Below are positions 1 to 7,811 of a stretch of 12,944 nt of DNA, piece after piece. The stretch covers positions 1 to 12,944 of the forward strand of contig JAJAYX010000658.1 of assembly GCA_026785985.1 (NCBI GenBank), read 5' to 3'. Numbering within the stretch: the stretch's first letter is position 1; each line of letters opens with the position of its first letter. A model generated the notes under the pieces. That model saw only the letters and a list, made by a program, of their open reading frames with translations, ran no database searches and was not told the origin of the DNA. This DNA is from Rudanella sp. (GTDB taxonomy: Bacteria > Bacteroidota > Bacteroidia > Cytophagales > Spirosomataceae). The position numbers and the translations under genes were made by a program.

Positions 1-1
1 A

Positions 2-638
2 TTACGGGGCATTGCCACATTCGGTTAAAACCCGTAGGCGAAGAGACTGAAAATCGACATAGCCAAAGGCCCGGCGAATGATGCTCCGAATGTGATTATT
101 GGTTCCTTCCATGCCCGCATTGGTCAGCCGATCTGTGAAAAAATTACACACCTTATCTTTCCAGTTTTTGACCGTAACCGCGTCGGCGGCCCGGCAAGAC
201 TTTGCTAACGGCTTTGACTCTAACTTGGAGGCAGCTTCTTCCCAACCTGTCAAGGCTAAAAAGCCCGCTTCTCGGCTACAATCGGTATCAAAAATGGCTT
301 TAAGTTTTGTGCGCAAGTGATAGATCGAGCCTAAGGTGGGCGATATCTCAAGAGCTGCCTGTAACTGCAACTGCTCGTCCGGATTCAGACAGCAACCATC
401 CCCACGCGCATTCAAATTGGCGGCAGTTAACCGTTAAAAATGTCTTATGGCCCAAATCTAAGTCCCTAACTTTGCGGCAGGTGTAGCTGCGAACGGTACT
501 ACAGGGCTGTTGGCAGCGGGGGCATTTTTCGGATTTGGTTTCTCTGAGCAGGCCCACCAATACCTGTTTATCGGTAAAGGTGAAGTCAGTCACCCGAACA
601 TGAGGCAGATTTAAAAGCAGATCGATGTCTATTTCCAT
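2..638 (-). pseudogene. ISL3-family transposase, internally deleted and frame-disrupted
   Basis: This is a remnant of a DDE transposase of the ISL3 family. The N-terminal piece (ATG at 638, reading down to about 411) carries the zinc-finger-like region of the family, with CPRC at about residues 38-41 and further cysteines up to QFEC at about residue 77. The C-terminal piece, in another frame from about 415 to the TAA at 2-4, carries the family's ending: NAGMEGTNNHIRSIIRRAFG contains the acidic E of the DDE triad, followed by a YVDFQSLRLRVL tail. Together they give only about 210 residues, against roughly 400 for intact ISL3 enzymes. The helix-turn-helix and the first two catalytic Asp regions are missing between the pieces, and the join near 405-420 changes frame. 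It cannot be active. The terminal inverted repeats were not identified, and the end beyond position 1 lies outside the window. Family assignment is confident; the deletion is inferred from what is missing. Confidence 0.8.
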
Positions 639-700
639 AACAGGTCAATAGTACGAGTTTACCAGCGCGCCCGCAATAACTTTTTAAGAACCTATTTCTC

Positions 701-1621
701 ATGAGTAATTACCTCCAAACATTTCTGAATGGCTACAGCGGGTATTTCAATTACCTGCTGAACGAAATAATTCACCCTGCCTGGCCGAATTATTTCTACA
801 CCCTGATTGGTATCTCGTTACTGGTTTGGGGCCTGGAGTTATTGTTCCCCTGGCGCAAAAACCAACCCGTTTTCAGGCAGGATTTCTGGCTCGACACGTT
901 CTATCTATTTTTTAACTATTTCCTATTTTCACTCATTGCCTATAATGCTTTTTCGGAAGTGGGTGTGCTGGCATTCAGGGGCTTACTGGCCCTGCTTGGC
1001 ATCAGAAATCTGGTTGCCATCAGCGTTGCCGACCTGCCCGGCTGGGCACAGTTGTTGATTTTGTTTCTCGTCCGCGATTTTGTGCAGTGGAACATTCACC
1101 GGCTGCTGCACCACTCACCCTGGTTGTGGGAGTTCCATAAGGTTCACCATTCGGTAGCGCAGATGGGTTTTGCGGCCCACCTGCGCTATCACTGGATGGA
1201 AACCATTGTGTATCGGACGCTGGAGTACGTGCCGCTGGCTATGATTGGCTTTGGGCTACAGGATTTTTTTGTGGTTCACCTCTTCACACTGGCGGTGGGC
1301 CACCTCAACCATGCCAACCTTTATTTGCCCATTGGACCGCTTCGGTATGTATTCAACAGTCCGCAAATGCACCTTTGGCACCATACCGACGCACTGCCCC
1401 ACAACCGCGAGGGAGTCAACTTCGGCCTGACATTGAGCGTGTGGGATTACCTGTTTCAAACCGCCTACATCCCCTTCGAGGGTAGTCATATCAAACTGGG
1501 GTTTGGTGGTATAAGTCGATTCCCCAAAACGTTTTTTGGGCAGTTGGTCTATCCCTGGCGCAAATCCGTAACCCCAAAAAAAACGAAGGAATTGGCCGAG
1601 GAAAGCCAGGCCCTTTTTTAG
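701..1621 (+). CDS. Sterol desaturase / fatty acid hydroxylase superfamily membrane protein
   Basis: A 306-residue integral membrane di-iron oxygenase of the fatty acid hydroxylase superfamily (sterol desaturase type). Such enzymes hydroxylate or desaturate lipids in the inner membrane. The histidine clusters that bind the two irons are all visible: HRLLHH (133-138), HKVHH (146-150), HLRYH (160-164), HLNH (201-204) and HLWHH (224-228). Hydrophobic segments lie near residues 30-50, 65-90, 112-125 and 177-200. The ATG at 701 is the only good start after the transposase remnant. The substrate cannot be told from sequence; similar proteins act on sterols, carotenoids, sphingolipids or alkylglycerols. 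It is the first gene of the co-oriented group containing sulfur-oxidation genes, with 98 bp to the likely start of the next gene, so co-transcription is possible but not shown. No truncation or missing His motif is seen. Confidence 0.88.
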   Translation: MSNYLQTFLNGYSGYFNYLLNEIIHPAWPNYFYTLIGISLLVWGLELLFPWRKNQPVFRQDFWLDTFYLFFNYFLFSLIAYNAFSEVGVLAFRGLLALLGIRNLVAISVADLPGWAQLLILFLVRDFVQWNIHRLLHHSPWLWEFHKVHHSVAQMGFAAHLRYHWMETIVYRTLEYVPLAMIGFGLQDFFVVHLFTLAVGHLNHANLYLPIGPLRYVFNSPQMHLWHHTDALPHNREGVNFGLTLSVWDYLFQTAYIPFEGSHIKLGFGGISRFPKTFFGQLVYPWRKSVTPKKTKELAEESQALF

Positions 1622-1649
1622 AATTGGTGCAAATCGGTTAAGGATTCGT

Positions 1650-1657
1650 GATATTTG
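1650..1657 (+). promoter_or_regulatory. Weak candidate Bacteroidota -7 box upstream of the cytochrome gene
   Basis: GATATTTG matches the Bacteroidota -7 consensus TAnnTTTG at every fixed position but the first. A TTG that could serve as the -33 element is at 1624-1626, giving 23 bp between the two, slightly long. If real, transcription would begin near 1660. That would favour the ATG at 1720 over the GTG at 1648 as the start of the cytochrome gene. Confidence 0.25.
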
Positions 1658-1719
1658 TCAAAGAAAGGCCCATCGAAACCGTGCATCGTTGGGTCATTTA
1701 CTCCCTAAGCCTTTTTTTG

Positions 1720-2816
1720 ATGGAATCACCTGACACAAACCCTTTTGAACAAAATCTAAAACGAAGTTTCTGGATGCTAACCAGCCTGATGGCCCTTGCC
1801 GCCATCTTGCTGACGACCTTAGTTTTTTTGCAATGGCGCATGGCCAACCCGCCCGCTGCTGAACCTGTTGCTCTGGTAATACCAACCGTTGCCAAAGACA
1901 CCAATTTCGTGAACCTCTGGACGGCCCCCTCCGATTGGCGGCTCAGTCGGTTAGCCCCGCAGGAGCAGGAACTAGTTCGCTATGGCCGCGAACTGATTGC
2001 CCACACCGCCGACTACTTAGGGCCGAAGGGTTCTGTGGCGCATATCTCCAACGGCATGAATTGCCAGAACTGCCACCTCAACGCCGGTACGCAGCCCTGG
2101 GGAAATAATTATGGCGCGGTGCAAGCCACCTACCCCAAATTTCGGGAGCGGTCGGGTACGGTAGAGAATCAAGTGAAGCGGGTGAACGACTGCATCCAAC
2201 GGAGCCTGAACGGTTGTGGGCTGACTCCACAAGCCACGAAATGCGGGGGATTTTGACATACATCAAATGGCTTGGTACCGATGTTCCCCGCAAAAAGATG
2301 CCCCGTGGGTCGGGAATTTTCAAGTTAAAGGGCCTCAAACGAGCCGCCGACCCCGACAAAGGACTGGCCGTTTACACCCAAAAATGCCAAAGCTGTCATC
2401 AGGCTTCGGGAGCGGGTTTGCTGGTCGCTGGTACCAGCAGTTATGTTTATCCACCACTCTGGGGATCAAATAGTTATAATATAGGCGCGGGTTTGTTTCG
2501 GCTGTCGAATCTGGCAGGATATGTGCGCTACAATATGCCGCTGGGTGCCACCTACGAACGCCCTCAACTAACCGACGAAGAAGCCTGGGATGTGGCCGCC
2601 TACATCAATTCGAAACCCCGACCCACCCTCGATCTGAGCCGCGACTGGCCTAATCTGGCGGGCAAACCGTTCGACCATCCGTTTGGCCCCTTTACCGACC
2701 CGTTTTCAGAAAAACAACACAAATACGGCCCCTTCAAACCAATCAAAGACTGGAAAGAAACTCACAAGAAAAAGTCTCCCAAGAAACTCCTTAAAAACCA
2801 ACTGGCTCAGTTATGA
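1720..2816 (+). pseudogene. tsdA: TsdA-like dihaem cytochrome c (thiosulfate dehydrogenase), interrupted by a frameshift
   Basis: TsdA enzymes oxidise two thiosulfates to tetrathionate in the periplasm. The first part (1720 to about 2214) has a membrane anchor (about residues 17-38 from the ATG at 1720), the first haem site CQNCH at 2062-2076, and a Cys in RVNDCIQRSLNG about 39 residues later, matching the Cys expected to ligate haem 1 in TsdA. The second part (about 2217-2816, one frame away) has the second haem site CQSCH at 2385-2399, YPPLWG, NMPLGATYE with a candidate Met ligand, DEEAWDVAAYINS and the terminal HKYGPF. Reading across the junction, NG-x-WADSTSHEM lines up with the family's NGKALPEDSREM-type segment if a single base is missing near 2212-2220. 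Either the gene is broken or the assembly lacks one base. A GTG at 1648 would give a longer N-terminus, but ATG 1720 places the anchor more typically. The stop overlaps the next gene's start. Confidence 0.78.
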
Positions 2817-3241
2817 AAAATCAACTGTTTTCCCTGCTCATTGCCCTACTGTTGCTCAACATCTCGGCACAAGCACAGACCAAACCCGCCGATAAACAAC
2901 ACCGGATCATGTTTCATTTGGCCTCCCCCGACACACTGGTGTACAAGGGCCTGATTCGACAACTCAACAACGTGCTCGATTATTGGCCAACTGCCACCCT
3001 CGAAGTGGTTATCCACAGCGGAGGCATCGACTTTATGCGCAAGGATCGGTCGAAGCTGGAGCCGGAGATTCAGGCCCTGAAAAACAAAGGCGTTGTGTTT
3101 GCCGTCTGCCAAAATACCATGAAGCAACAGAAACTCACCAAAGAGCAGATTCTAAGTCAGGCCATTTTTGTTCCCGTCGCCATCGCCGAACTCACCCTGA
3201 AACAGGAAGAAGGCTGGTCATATATCAAAGCGGGGAATTAA
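2813..3241 (+). CDS. Exported DsrE/DsrF-like family protein
   Basis: A 142-residue protein with a clear signal peptide (hydrophobic core about residues 5-18, ending ISAQAQ with likely cleavage near residue 20-22) and a DsrE/DsrF-like domain. Family features visible are the HLASPD strand-turn after residue 34, IHSGG at 67-71, VCQNTM with Cys99 followed by the helix KLTKEQIL, then VPVAIAEL and the terminal EGWSYIKAGN. DsrE-type proteins bind or relay sulfur on a conserved Cys; Cys99 is the only cysteine here and sits where such a Cys is expected. The ATG overlaps the cytochrome's TGA as ATGA, suggesting translational coupling. With a signal peptide it should act in the periplasm, next to the cytochrome and the SoxB-like protein. 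Many exported members of this family are uncharacterised, so a sulfur-carrier role is inferred from context. Confidence 0.85.
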   Translation: MKNQLFSLLIALLLLNISAQAQTKPADKQHRIMFHLASPDTLVYKGLIRQLNNVLDYWPTATLEVVIHSGGIDFMRKDRSKLEPEIQALKNKGVVFAVCQNTMKQQKLTKEQILSQAIFVPVAIAELTLKQEEGWSYIKAGN

Positions 3242-3260
3242 GTTTTTTGGCAGGCTGAAG

Positions 3261-4979
3261 ATGCGAAAATCCTACTCTTCAATTATCCATCAAACTATGC
3301 AATCAAGACGCGATTTTTTACAGAAAAGCCTGCTGGCCGGGGCAGCAGCCGCCGTGCCGCTGGCGACTCCGGTTTTGGCTGGGACCGAGACCAATTCAGG
3401 AACCAACGCGGCTCCGGTTGCTCCCGAAAGTGGCACCATCACGCTGCTGCAAACCACCGACGTTCACTGTCAGCTTCACGCCCACGACGAACTATTTTGG
3501 GAAAACGACAAACTTACGTTTCGAAAAGCGGGTGGCTACGCTCATTTGGCTACCGCTATCGACAGCATCCGTAAAAAGAACCCCACGAACACCGTCCTAA
3601 TCGACACGGGCGATATGTTTCAGGGCAGTATGCTCTCCGTTAAAACAGAAGGCAAGGCATTTTTGCCCCTGCTCAATGCCCTGAATTACGATCTGTTTTT
3701 ACCCGGTAACTGGGAGGTCGTTTATTACAAAAAAGCCATGCAGCACCTGATGGGTGGCCTTCAGGCTCCCAAAGTCTGCACCAACATGCACCACGACAAG
3801 GGCGAGGGGGCTAAAGGCGAACTAATTTTCCAACCCTATCAAACCATGCACCGGCTGGGCATCAAAATTGGTTTCCTCGGTTATACCGACCCGCTGGTGC
3901 CGATTCGTCAATCGCCCCTCTACAGTAAGGGAATCGTATATGCCAAACCCGAAGAAAGCATCAAATATTGGGTCGATGTGCTTCGGAATCAGGAACAATG
4001 CGATTTTGTGATTGTGCTGGCTCACCTCGGACTATCGCAGCAAATTGCCCTCGCCAATAACCCTGACGGTGAAGGCGTTGACTACATTTTTGGGGGCGAT
4101 ACCCACGAGCGCGTTCGTAAACCCATTGTTTGTAAGTATGCCAAAGTAGTTGAACCCGGTGCATTTGGCTCCTTCGTCGGGCGGCTCGACATTACGGTTA
4201 AAGATGGCAAAATGACGGGCAACCGCTATGAACTGATCGAAGTTGATCCTAAAAAATTCAAAGCCGACCCGATTGTGCAGCGATTGGTGGAGCAGATCGA
4301 AGCCCCTCATAAAACCGACATAGACCGAATTATCGGCTACAGCACCGAACCACTTTACCGCAATTTCGTTGTCGAAAACACCATCGACACCCTCATAACC
4401 GATGCTTTGATGTGGAAAGTAAAACCCGACGTGGCCCTGTCTAACGGCTTTCGGTTTTGCCCCCCGCGCACGGCTGGTTCCGATGGCCGGGTGGCCATCA
4501 CCGAAGGCTATTTGTATGATATGCTCCCTTTCGATGCGCCGGTACGAACAGGCAAAGCCACCGGAAAACAGATCACCGAATGGCTTGAGCGTGAACTGCA
4601 AAATGTGTTTGCGCAGGATGCCACCAAGCGATTCGGCGGCTGGGTGGTGCGTTTCAAGGGTATGGAAGTGGAATTTAAAGCCTTTGCCCCGGCCAATGAG
4701 CGCGTGCAGGCGGTGCGCATCGGTGGCCAACCCCTCGACCCCGCCCGCACCTATACCATTTGCGCCTGCGAACGCGAAGGTGACCCGGTCGATATGCTCT
4801 GCCGGATGCGGGGTGTCAACGAAGGAAAAAACACCATGGCCACACTCCATTCGTCGGTGAAAGAGTATTTGCAGGCCTTTCCACTTGTCAGTCCAAAGGC
4901 ACCCCGAATGGCCCGGATTCTGGACGGACCCCAAACCCTGTTGACCCAGGTGTATGGTGTGGACTATAAATTTTCCTGA
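3261..4979 (+). CDS. Tat-exported SoxB-like / 5'-nucleotidase-family metallophosphoesterase
   Basis: A 572-residue binuclear metallophosphoesterase with a C-terminal 5'-nucleotidase domain, the architecture shared by 5'-nucleotidases and the Sox thiosulfohydrolase SoxB. A Tat signal is clear: [13 protein letters not shown] at 15-27, with AGTE near 40 as the likely cleavage region. Metal-site motifs are TTDVH (D67, H69), DTGDMFQGS (D118), GNWEVVYY (N150), AHLG (H255) and GGDTHE (D280, H282). Two deviate from classical 5'-nucleotidases: the catalytic His of GNHE is Trp151, as in the GHWE of SoxB, and the first His of GGHTHE is Asp280. The C-terminal domain shows [12 protein letters not shown] (372-383), SNGFRF (394-399) and FGGWVV (458-463). 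The ATG at 3297 would put RR at residues 4-5 and is a plausible alternative start. It lies 19 bp after the DsrE-like gene. A thiosulfate-pathway role is favoured by these neighbours, but nucleotidase activity is not excluded. Confidence 0.82.
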   Translation: MRKSYSSIIHQTMQSRRDFLQKSLLAGAAAAVPLATPVLAGTETNSGTNAAPVAPESGTITLLQTTDVHCQLHAHDELFWENDKLTFRKAGGYAHLATAIDSIRKKNPTNTVLIDTGDMFQGSMLSVKTEGKAFLPLLNALNYDLFLPGNWEVVYYKKAMQHLMGGLQAPKVCTNMHHDKGEGAKGELIFQPYQTMHRLGIKIGFLGYTDPLVPIRQSPLYSKGIVYAKPEESIKYWVDVLRNQEQCDFVIVLAHLGLSQQIALANNPDGEGVDYIFGGDTHERVRKPIVCKYAKVVEPGAFGSFVGRLDITVKDGKMTGNRYELIEVDPKKFKADPIVQRLVEQIEAPHKTDIDRIIGYSTEPLYRNFVVENTIDTLITDALMWKVKPDVALSNGFRFCPPRTAGSDGRVAITEGYLYDMLPFDAPVRTGKATGKQITEWLERELQNVFAQDATKRFGGWVVRFKGMEVEFKAFAPANERVQAVRIGGQPLDPARTYTICACEREGDPVDMLCRMRGVNEGKNTMATLHSSVKEYLQAFPLVSPKAPRMARILDGPQTLLTQVYGVDYKFS

Positions 4980-4995
4980 TAAATAGTTCGTTGGG

Positions 4996-5040
4996 TGTGA
5001 CAATTGTCACGGAACAGCGAAACTCGGCTCCCTACTTTTG
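4996..5040 (+). promoter_or_regulatory. CRP/FNR-type operator plus TAnnTTTG promoter box before the transporter pair
   Basis: TGTGACAATTGTCACG at 4996-5011 contains a perfect 14-bp palindrome (4997-5010) and matches the CRP consensus TGTGA-N6-TCACA at all but the last base. Downstream, TACTTTTG at 5033-5040 fits the Bacteroidota -7 box exactly, while no TTTG lies at the usual -33 spacing. With transcription starting near 5043, the palindrome is centred near -40, the position used by class II activators that replace a missing -35-type contact. It lies 17 bp after the SoxB-like stop. The transporter genes therefore probably have their own activated promoter. The regulator is not in the window and is inferred. 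Confidence 0.6.
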
Positions 5041-5087
5041 GGTTACCATTAACAGTCGTGAGAGGAGGCTGTGTATTCCTTAAGATT

Positions 5088-5663
5088 ATGTCTTTTTTAG
5101 AGTTTATTCGCCAACCCTGGCCCTGGTACGTAGCCGGGCCTCTGATCGGCCTGACCGTGCCAACGCTGTTACTGATTGGCAACAGATCGTTCGGCATTTC
5201 ATCGTCGCTGCGGCATATTTGCGCGGCCTGTTTACCAGCCAACATCTCCTTTTTCAAGTACGATTGGAAAAGGGAAGCCTGGAACCTGTTTTTCGTAGTG
5301 GGGATTCTGCTGGGCTGCTTTGTGGCCACCTATTTCCTGTCGAACCCAAACGACATAGTGATTGCTCCGGCCACAGAAACGGCTCTGCGGGCGTTTGGTA
5401 TTCAGGACTTTAAGGGACTGATGCCCGCTGATCTGTTTGCCACGGCAACTATTTTTACCCTGAAAGGCTTGTTTTTCTTTGTCATTGGCGGCTTGCTGGT
5501 TGGTTTTGGCACCCGCTGGGCGGGTGGCTGCACATCGGGTCACGCCATCATGGGGCTTTCTAATCTGCAATGGCCATCGCTGGTGGCTACCTGCTGCTTC
5601 ATGATTGGCGGTTTTGCCATGACGCACCTGTTACTGCCATTCATTTTCAAACTGGTTCTTTAG
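5088..5663 (+). CDS. YeeE/YedE family sulfur-compound transporter subunit (PmpA-like)
   Basis: A 191-residue membrane protein of the YeeE/YedE (TsuA/PmpAB) family, which imports thiosulfate or related sulfur species through a channel lined by conserved cysteines. The hallmark [20 protein letters not shown] is at 141-160, with Cys148 the conserved sulfur-binding candidate. Further cysteines are at 45, 48, 77, 169 and 170. Hydrophobic segments lie near residues 12-30, 66-83, 124-141 and 164-188. At about half the length of one-piece YeeE proteins, it should need a partner, supplied by the next gene 13 bp away. The ATG at 5088 is chosen over upstream in-frame TTG codons because those would lie within or before the promoter; no Shine-Dalgarno is next to it, which is normal for this phylum. 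Transport of thiosulfate specifically is inferred from its family and neighbours. Confidence 0.85.
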   Translation: MSFLEFIRQPWPWYVAGPLIGLTVPTLLLIGNRSFGISSSLRHICAACLPANISFFKYDWKREAWNLFFVVGILLGCFVATYFLSNPNDIVIAPATETALRAFGIQDFKGLMPADLFATATIFTLKGLFFFVIGGLLVGFGTRWAGGCTSGHAIMGLSNLQWPSLVATCCFMIGGFAMTHLLLPFIFKLVL

Positions 5664-5676
5664 TCAATCTCAACGT

Positions 5677-6180
5677 ATGCAACCAATAACTACAACGAAC
5701 CCCCGTGCCACCGAAAATCGGGAGATAGGGTGCGACGCGCCGAACGTGAGCAAAAAGTCGGAAAGCGGGTTGGCCAATCTGAAATATATGCTGGTTGGGC
5801 TGGCTTTTGGAATCGTGTTTGTGAAAGCCGAAATCATTTCCTGGTTCCGCATTCAGGAGATGTTCCGGTTTGATTCGTTCCATATGTACGGCGTAATTGG
5901 CAGCGCAGTGATGGTAGGAATGCTCTCCGTATTTCTTATTAAGCGATTTAATATCAGGACATTAAATGGCGAACAAGTATATATTATGCCAAAGACCTTC
6001 AACAAAGGACAGATTTATGGCGGCTTGCTGTTTGGTTTTGGCTGGGCCATCACGGGAGCTTGTCCGGGGCCACTGTTTGCCCAAATTGGAAGCGGGTTTT
6101 GGGCAGTTCTGGTTACGCTGTTGAGTGCCATTGCCGGTACGTGGCTCTACGGTTATTTCCGCGAACGGCTGCCCCACTAA
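5677..6180 (+). CDS. DUF6691-type YeeE/YedE family membrane protein (PmpB-like)
   Basis: A 167-residue membrane protein forming the second half of a split YeeE/YedE transporter. The signature FGFGWAITGACPGPLFAQIG is at 119-138, with Cys129 in the conserved GACPGP position. Membrane segments lie near 35-52, 70-88, 112-130 and 140-160. The N-terminal 30 or so residues are polar and poorly conserved in appearance (NPRATENREIGCDAP), so translation could also begin at a later codon, but ATG 5677 is the only Met before the first membrane helix except M38. It follows the PmpA-like gene by 13 bp in the same operon. The two proteins would form one pore with the cysteines of both halves facing the path. 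The substrate is inferred to be thiosulfate or another reduced sulfur compound. Confidence 0.85.
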   Translation: MQPITTTNPRATENREIGCDAPNVSKKSESGLANLKYMLVGLAFGIVFVKAEIISWFRIQEMFRFDSFHMYGVIGSAVMVGMLSVFLIKRFNIRTLNGEQVYIMPKTFNKGQIYGGLLFGFGWAITGACPGPLFAQIGSGFWAVLVTLLSAIAGTWLYGYFRERLPH

Positions 6181-6310
6181 CCATAGTTTATAAAACATTC
6201 AGGGCGGCAATCGTCCGGTGTGCCTGTGGAGTCGCTAACATTAGTTGGGACGTTGAAACGGGAAAAGTTAAAGAAGGCTTCCGCTCCGGCGTACCGGCCC
6301 GACCTTTAAG

Positions 6311-6329
6311 CCACTTTCTTAAAAGGTGG
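6311..6329. terminator. Short hairpin between convergent operons, possible terminator
   Basis: CCACTTT (6311-6317) and AAGGTGG (6323-6329) form a 7-bp stem with one G-T pair and a 5-nt loop, in the 171-bp gap between the convergent transporter and DUF1501 genes. No strong T-run follows on either strand, so termination is only suggested by the position. The rest of the gap shows no convincing gene. Confidence 0.3.
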
Positions 6330-6351
6330 TAATTGACTGACTGACGTTGCC

Positions 6352-7806
6352 TCAAACCAGAATTCCCTTCACCAGCTTGCCTTCCACATCGGTGAGCCGG
6401 AAACGTCGCCCCTGAAATTCGTAAGTCAGTTGTTTGTGATCCACGCCCAGCAGGTGCAACAGGGTAGCCTGAAAATCATGTACATGCACCGGATCACGGG
6501 CGATGTTGTAGCCAAACTCATCGGTTTCGCCGTAGGTGATGCCCTTCTTTACACCCCCGCCCGCCATCCACATCGTGAAGCAGCGCGGGTGATGATCGCG
6601 CCCGTAATTATCTTTGGTTAGCTTCCCCTGTGAGTAGTTCGTCCGGCCAAATTCGCCCCCCCACACCACCACCGTATCGTCTAACAATCCCCGTTGCTTG
6701 AGGTCAATGACCAGCGCGGCCGAAGCTTGATCGGTGGCCCGGCATTGTTTGGTCAGGCCAGCGGGCAGGTTGCCATGCTGGTCCCAACCTTGGTGATACA
6801 ATTGCACAAATTTAACGTCTCGTTCGAGCAATCGACGGGCCATCAGGCAGTTAGCAGCAAACGTGCCCGGCTCGCGGGCATCGGCTCCATATAAATCGAA
6901 GACCCAGTCGGGTTCACTGGAAAGGTCTGTCACATCGGGAACAGAAGTCTGCATCCGAAACGCCATTTCATACTGTGCAATCTGGTTGGCAATCTCTGGG
7001 TCGCCGAAGCGGTCGGCCTGCGCCTGGTTGAGTTCGTTCAGCGCGTCGAGCATGGCCCGTCGGTCGATGCCTTTATAACCATCGGGATTGTTGAGATACA
7101 ATACCGGGTTGTTGCCCGACCGAAACTGCACTCCCTGATGTCGGGAGGGTAAAAATCCGTTGCCCCACAGCCGGGCATAAAGCGGTTGGTCCTGCGGGGC
7201 GTTTTTGGAGACCAGCACAATGAAAGCGGGCAGATTCTGATTGGCCGAACCCAGCCCATAGCTCACCCACGCGCCAATGCTGGGCCGACCCGCCAACTGA
7301 TTCCCCGTCTGAAAAAACGTCAGAGCAGGGTCGTGGTTGATCTGCTCGGTATACATCGACTTAATGAAACACAGCTCATCGGTTACCCGGCTTGTGTAGG
7401 GCAACAATTCGCTGACCCAGGCCCCGCTTTGGCCGTGCCGGGCAAACGCATAGGGCGACTTCACCAGCGGCAAAGCCGATTGCTGGGCACTCATGCTCGT
7501 TAGCCGCTGTCCTTTCCGCACCGAATCGGGTAAATCCTGCCCGTGCATTTTAGCCAGCATTGGTTTGTAGTCGAACATTTCCAGTTGCGAGGGGCCACCA
7601 CTCTGAAACAGGTAGACAACACGCTTCGCTTTGGGAATTCGGTGTGGTATTGGTTCGGTATTCGGGCCGGATGAGGGGGAGGCTGGTTCCCGTTTTGGCT
7701 CAATTAGCGAACTGAGGGCTATTGACCCTAATCCCAGCGATGCGTTTCGGAGGAAGGCCCGGCGGTTGAGCGTGTCGGCAATAATCTGATTCAATGGCTG
7801 TTGCAT
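6352..7806 (-). CDS. DUF1501 family protein with Tat signal
   Basis: A 484-residue DUF1501 protein, a family related to the alkaline phosphatase/sulfatase fold but without a known reaction. The N-terminus carries a Tat signal: NRRAFLRNASLGLG at 14-27 then a hydrophobic stretch to 34. Family landmarks are YLFQSGGPSQLEMFD (65-79), GAWVSELLPY (128-137), QLYHQGWDQHGNL (335-347), VVVWGGEFGRT (379-389), YGRDHHPRCF (401-410) and the His-rich DPVHVHDFQATLLHLLG (438-454). The paired acidic and His residues in these motifs resemble a metal site. Length is normal for the family. It begins 5 bp after the stop of the DUF1553 gene, so the two are an operon, an arrangement typical of DUF1501. Tat export suggests it folds with cofactor or metal before secretion. 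Substrate unknown. Confidence 0.9.
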   Translation of the reverse strand: MQQPLNQIIADTLNRRAFLRNASLGLGSIALSSLIEPKREPASPSSGPNTEPIPHRIPKAKRVVYLFQSGGPSQLEMFDYKPMLAKMHGQDLPDSVRKGQRLTSMSAQQSALPLVKSPYAFARHGQSGAWVSELLPYTSRVTDELCFIKSMYTEQINHDPALTFFQTGNQLAGRPSIGAWVSYGLGSANQNLPAFIVLVSKNAPQDQPLYARLWGNGFLPSRHQGVQFRSGNNPVLYLNNPDGYKGIDRRAMLDALNELNQAQADRFGDPEIANQIAQYEMAFRMQTSVPDVTDLSSEPDWVFDLYGADAREPGTFAANCLMARRLLERDVKFVQLYHQGWDQHGNLPAGLTKQCRATDQASAALVIDLKQRGLLDDTVVVWGGEFGRTNYSQGKLTKDNYGRDHHPRCFTMWMAGGGVKKGITYGETDEFGYNIARDPVHVHDFQATLLHLLGVDHKQLTYEFQGRRFRLTDVEGKLVKGILV

Positions 7807-7811
7807 ACGAA

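Noticed and set aside
134..150. TGTGAAAAAATTACACA, resembling a CRP/FNR site
   Set aside because: It lies inside the transposase reading frame, its spacing departs from the consensus and no promoter box is near.
4032..5003. Long minus-strand open frame (323 codons)
   Set aside because: It lies wholly opposite the SoxB-like gene, which has clear family motifs; the frame has no recognisable domain and is a by-product of GC-rich codon use.
6060..6332. Plus-strand open frame overlapping the end of the PmpB-like gene
   Set aside because: It is out of frame with the intact transporter gene for almost half its length and shows no recognisable features.
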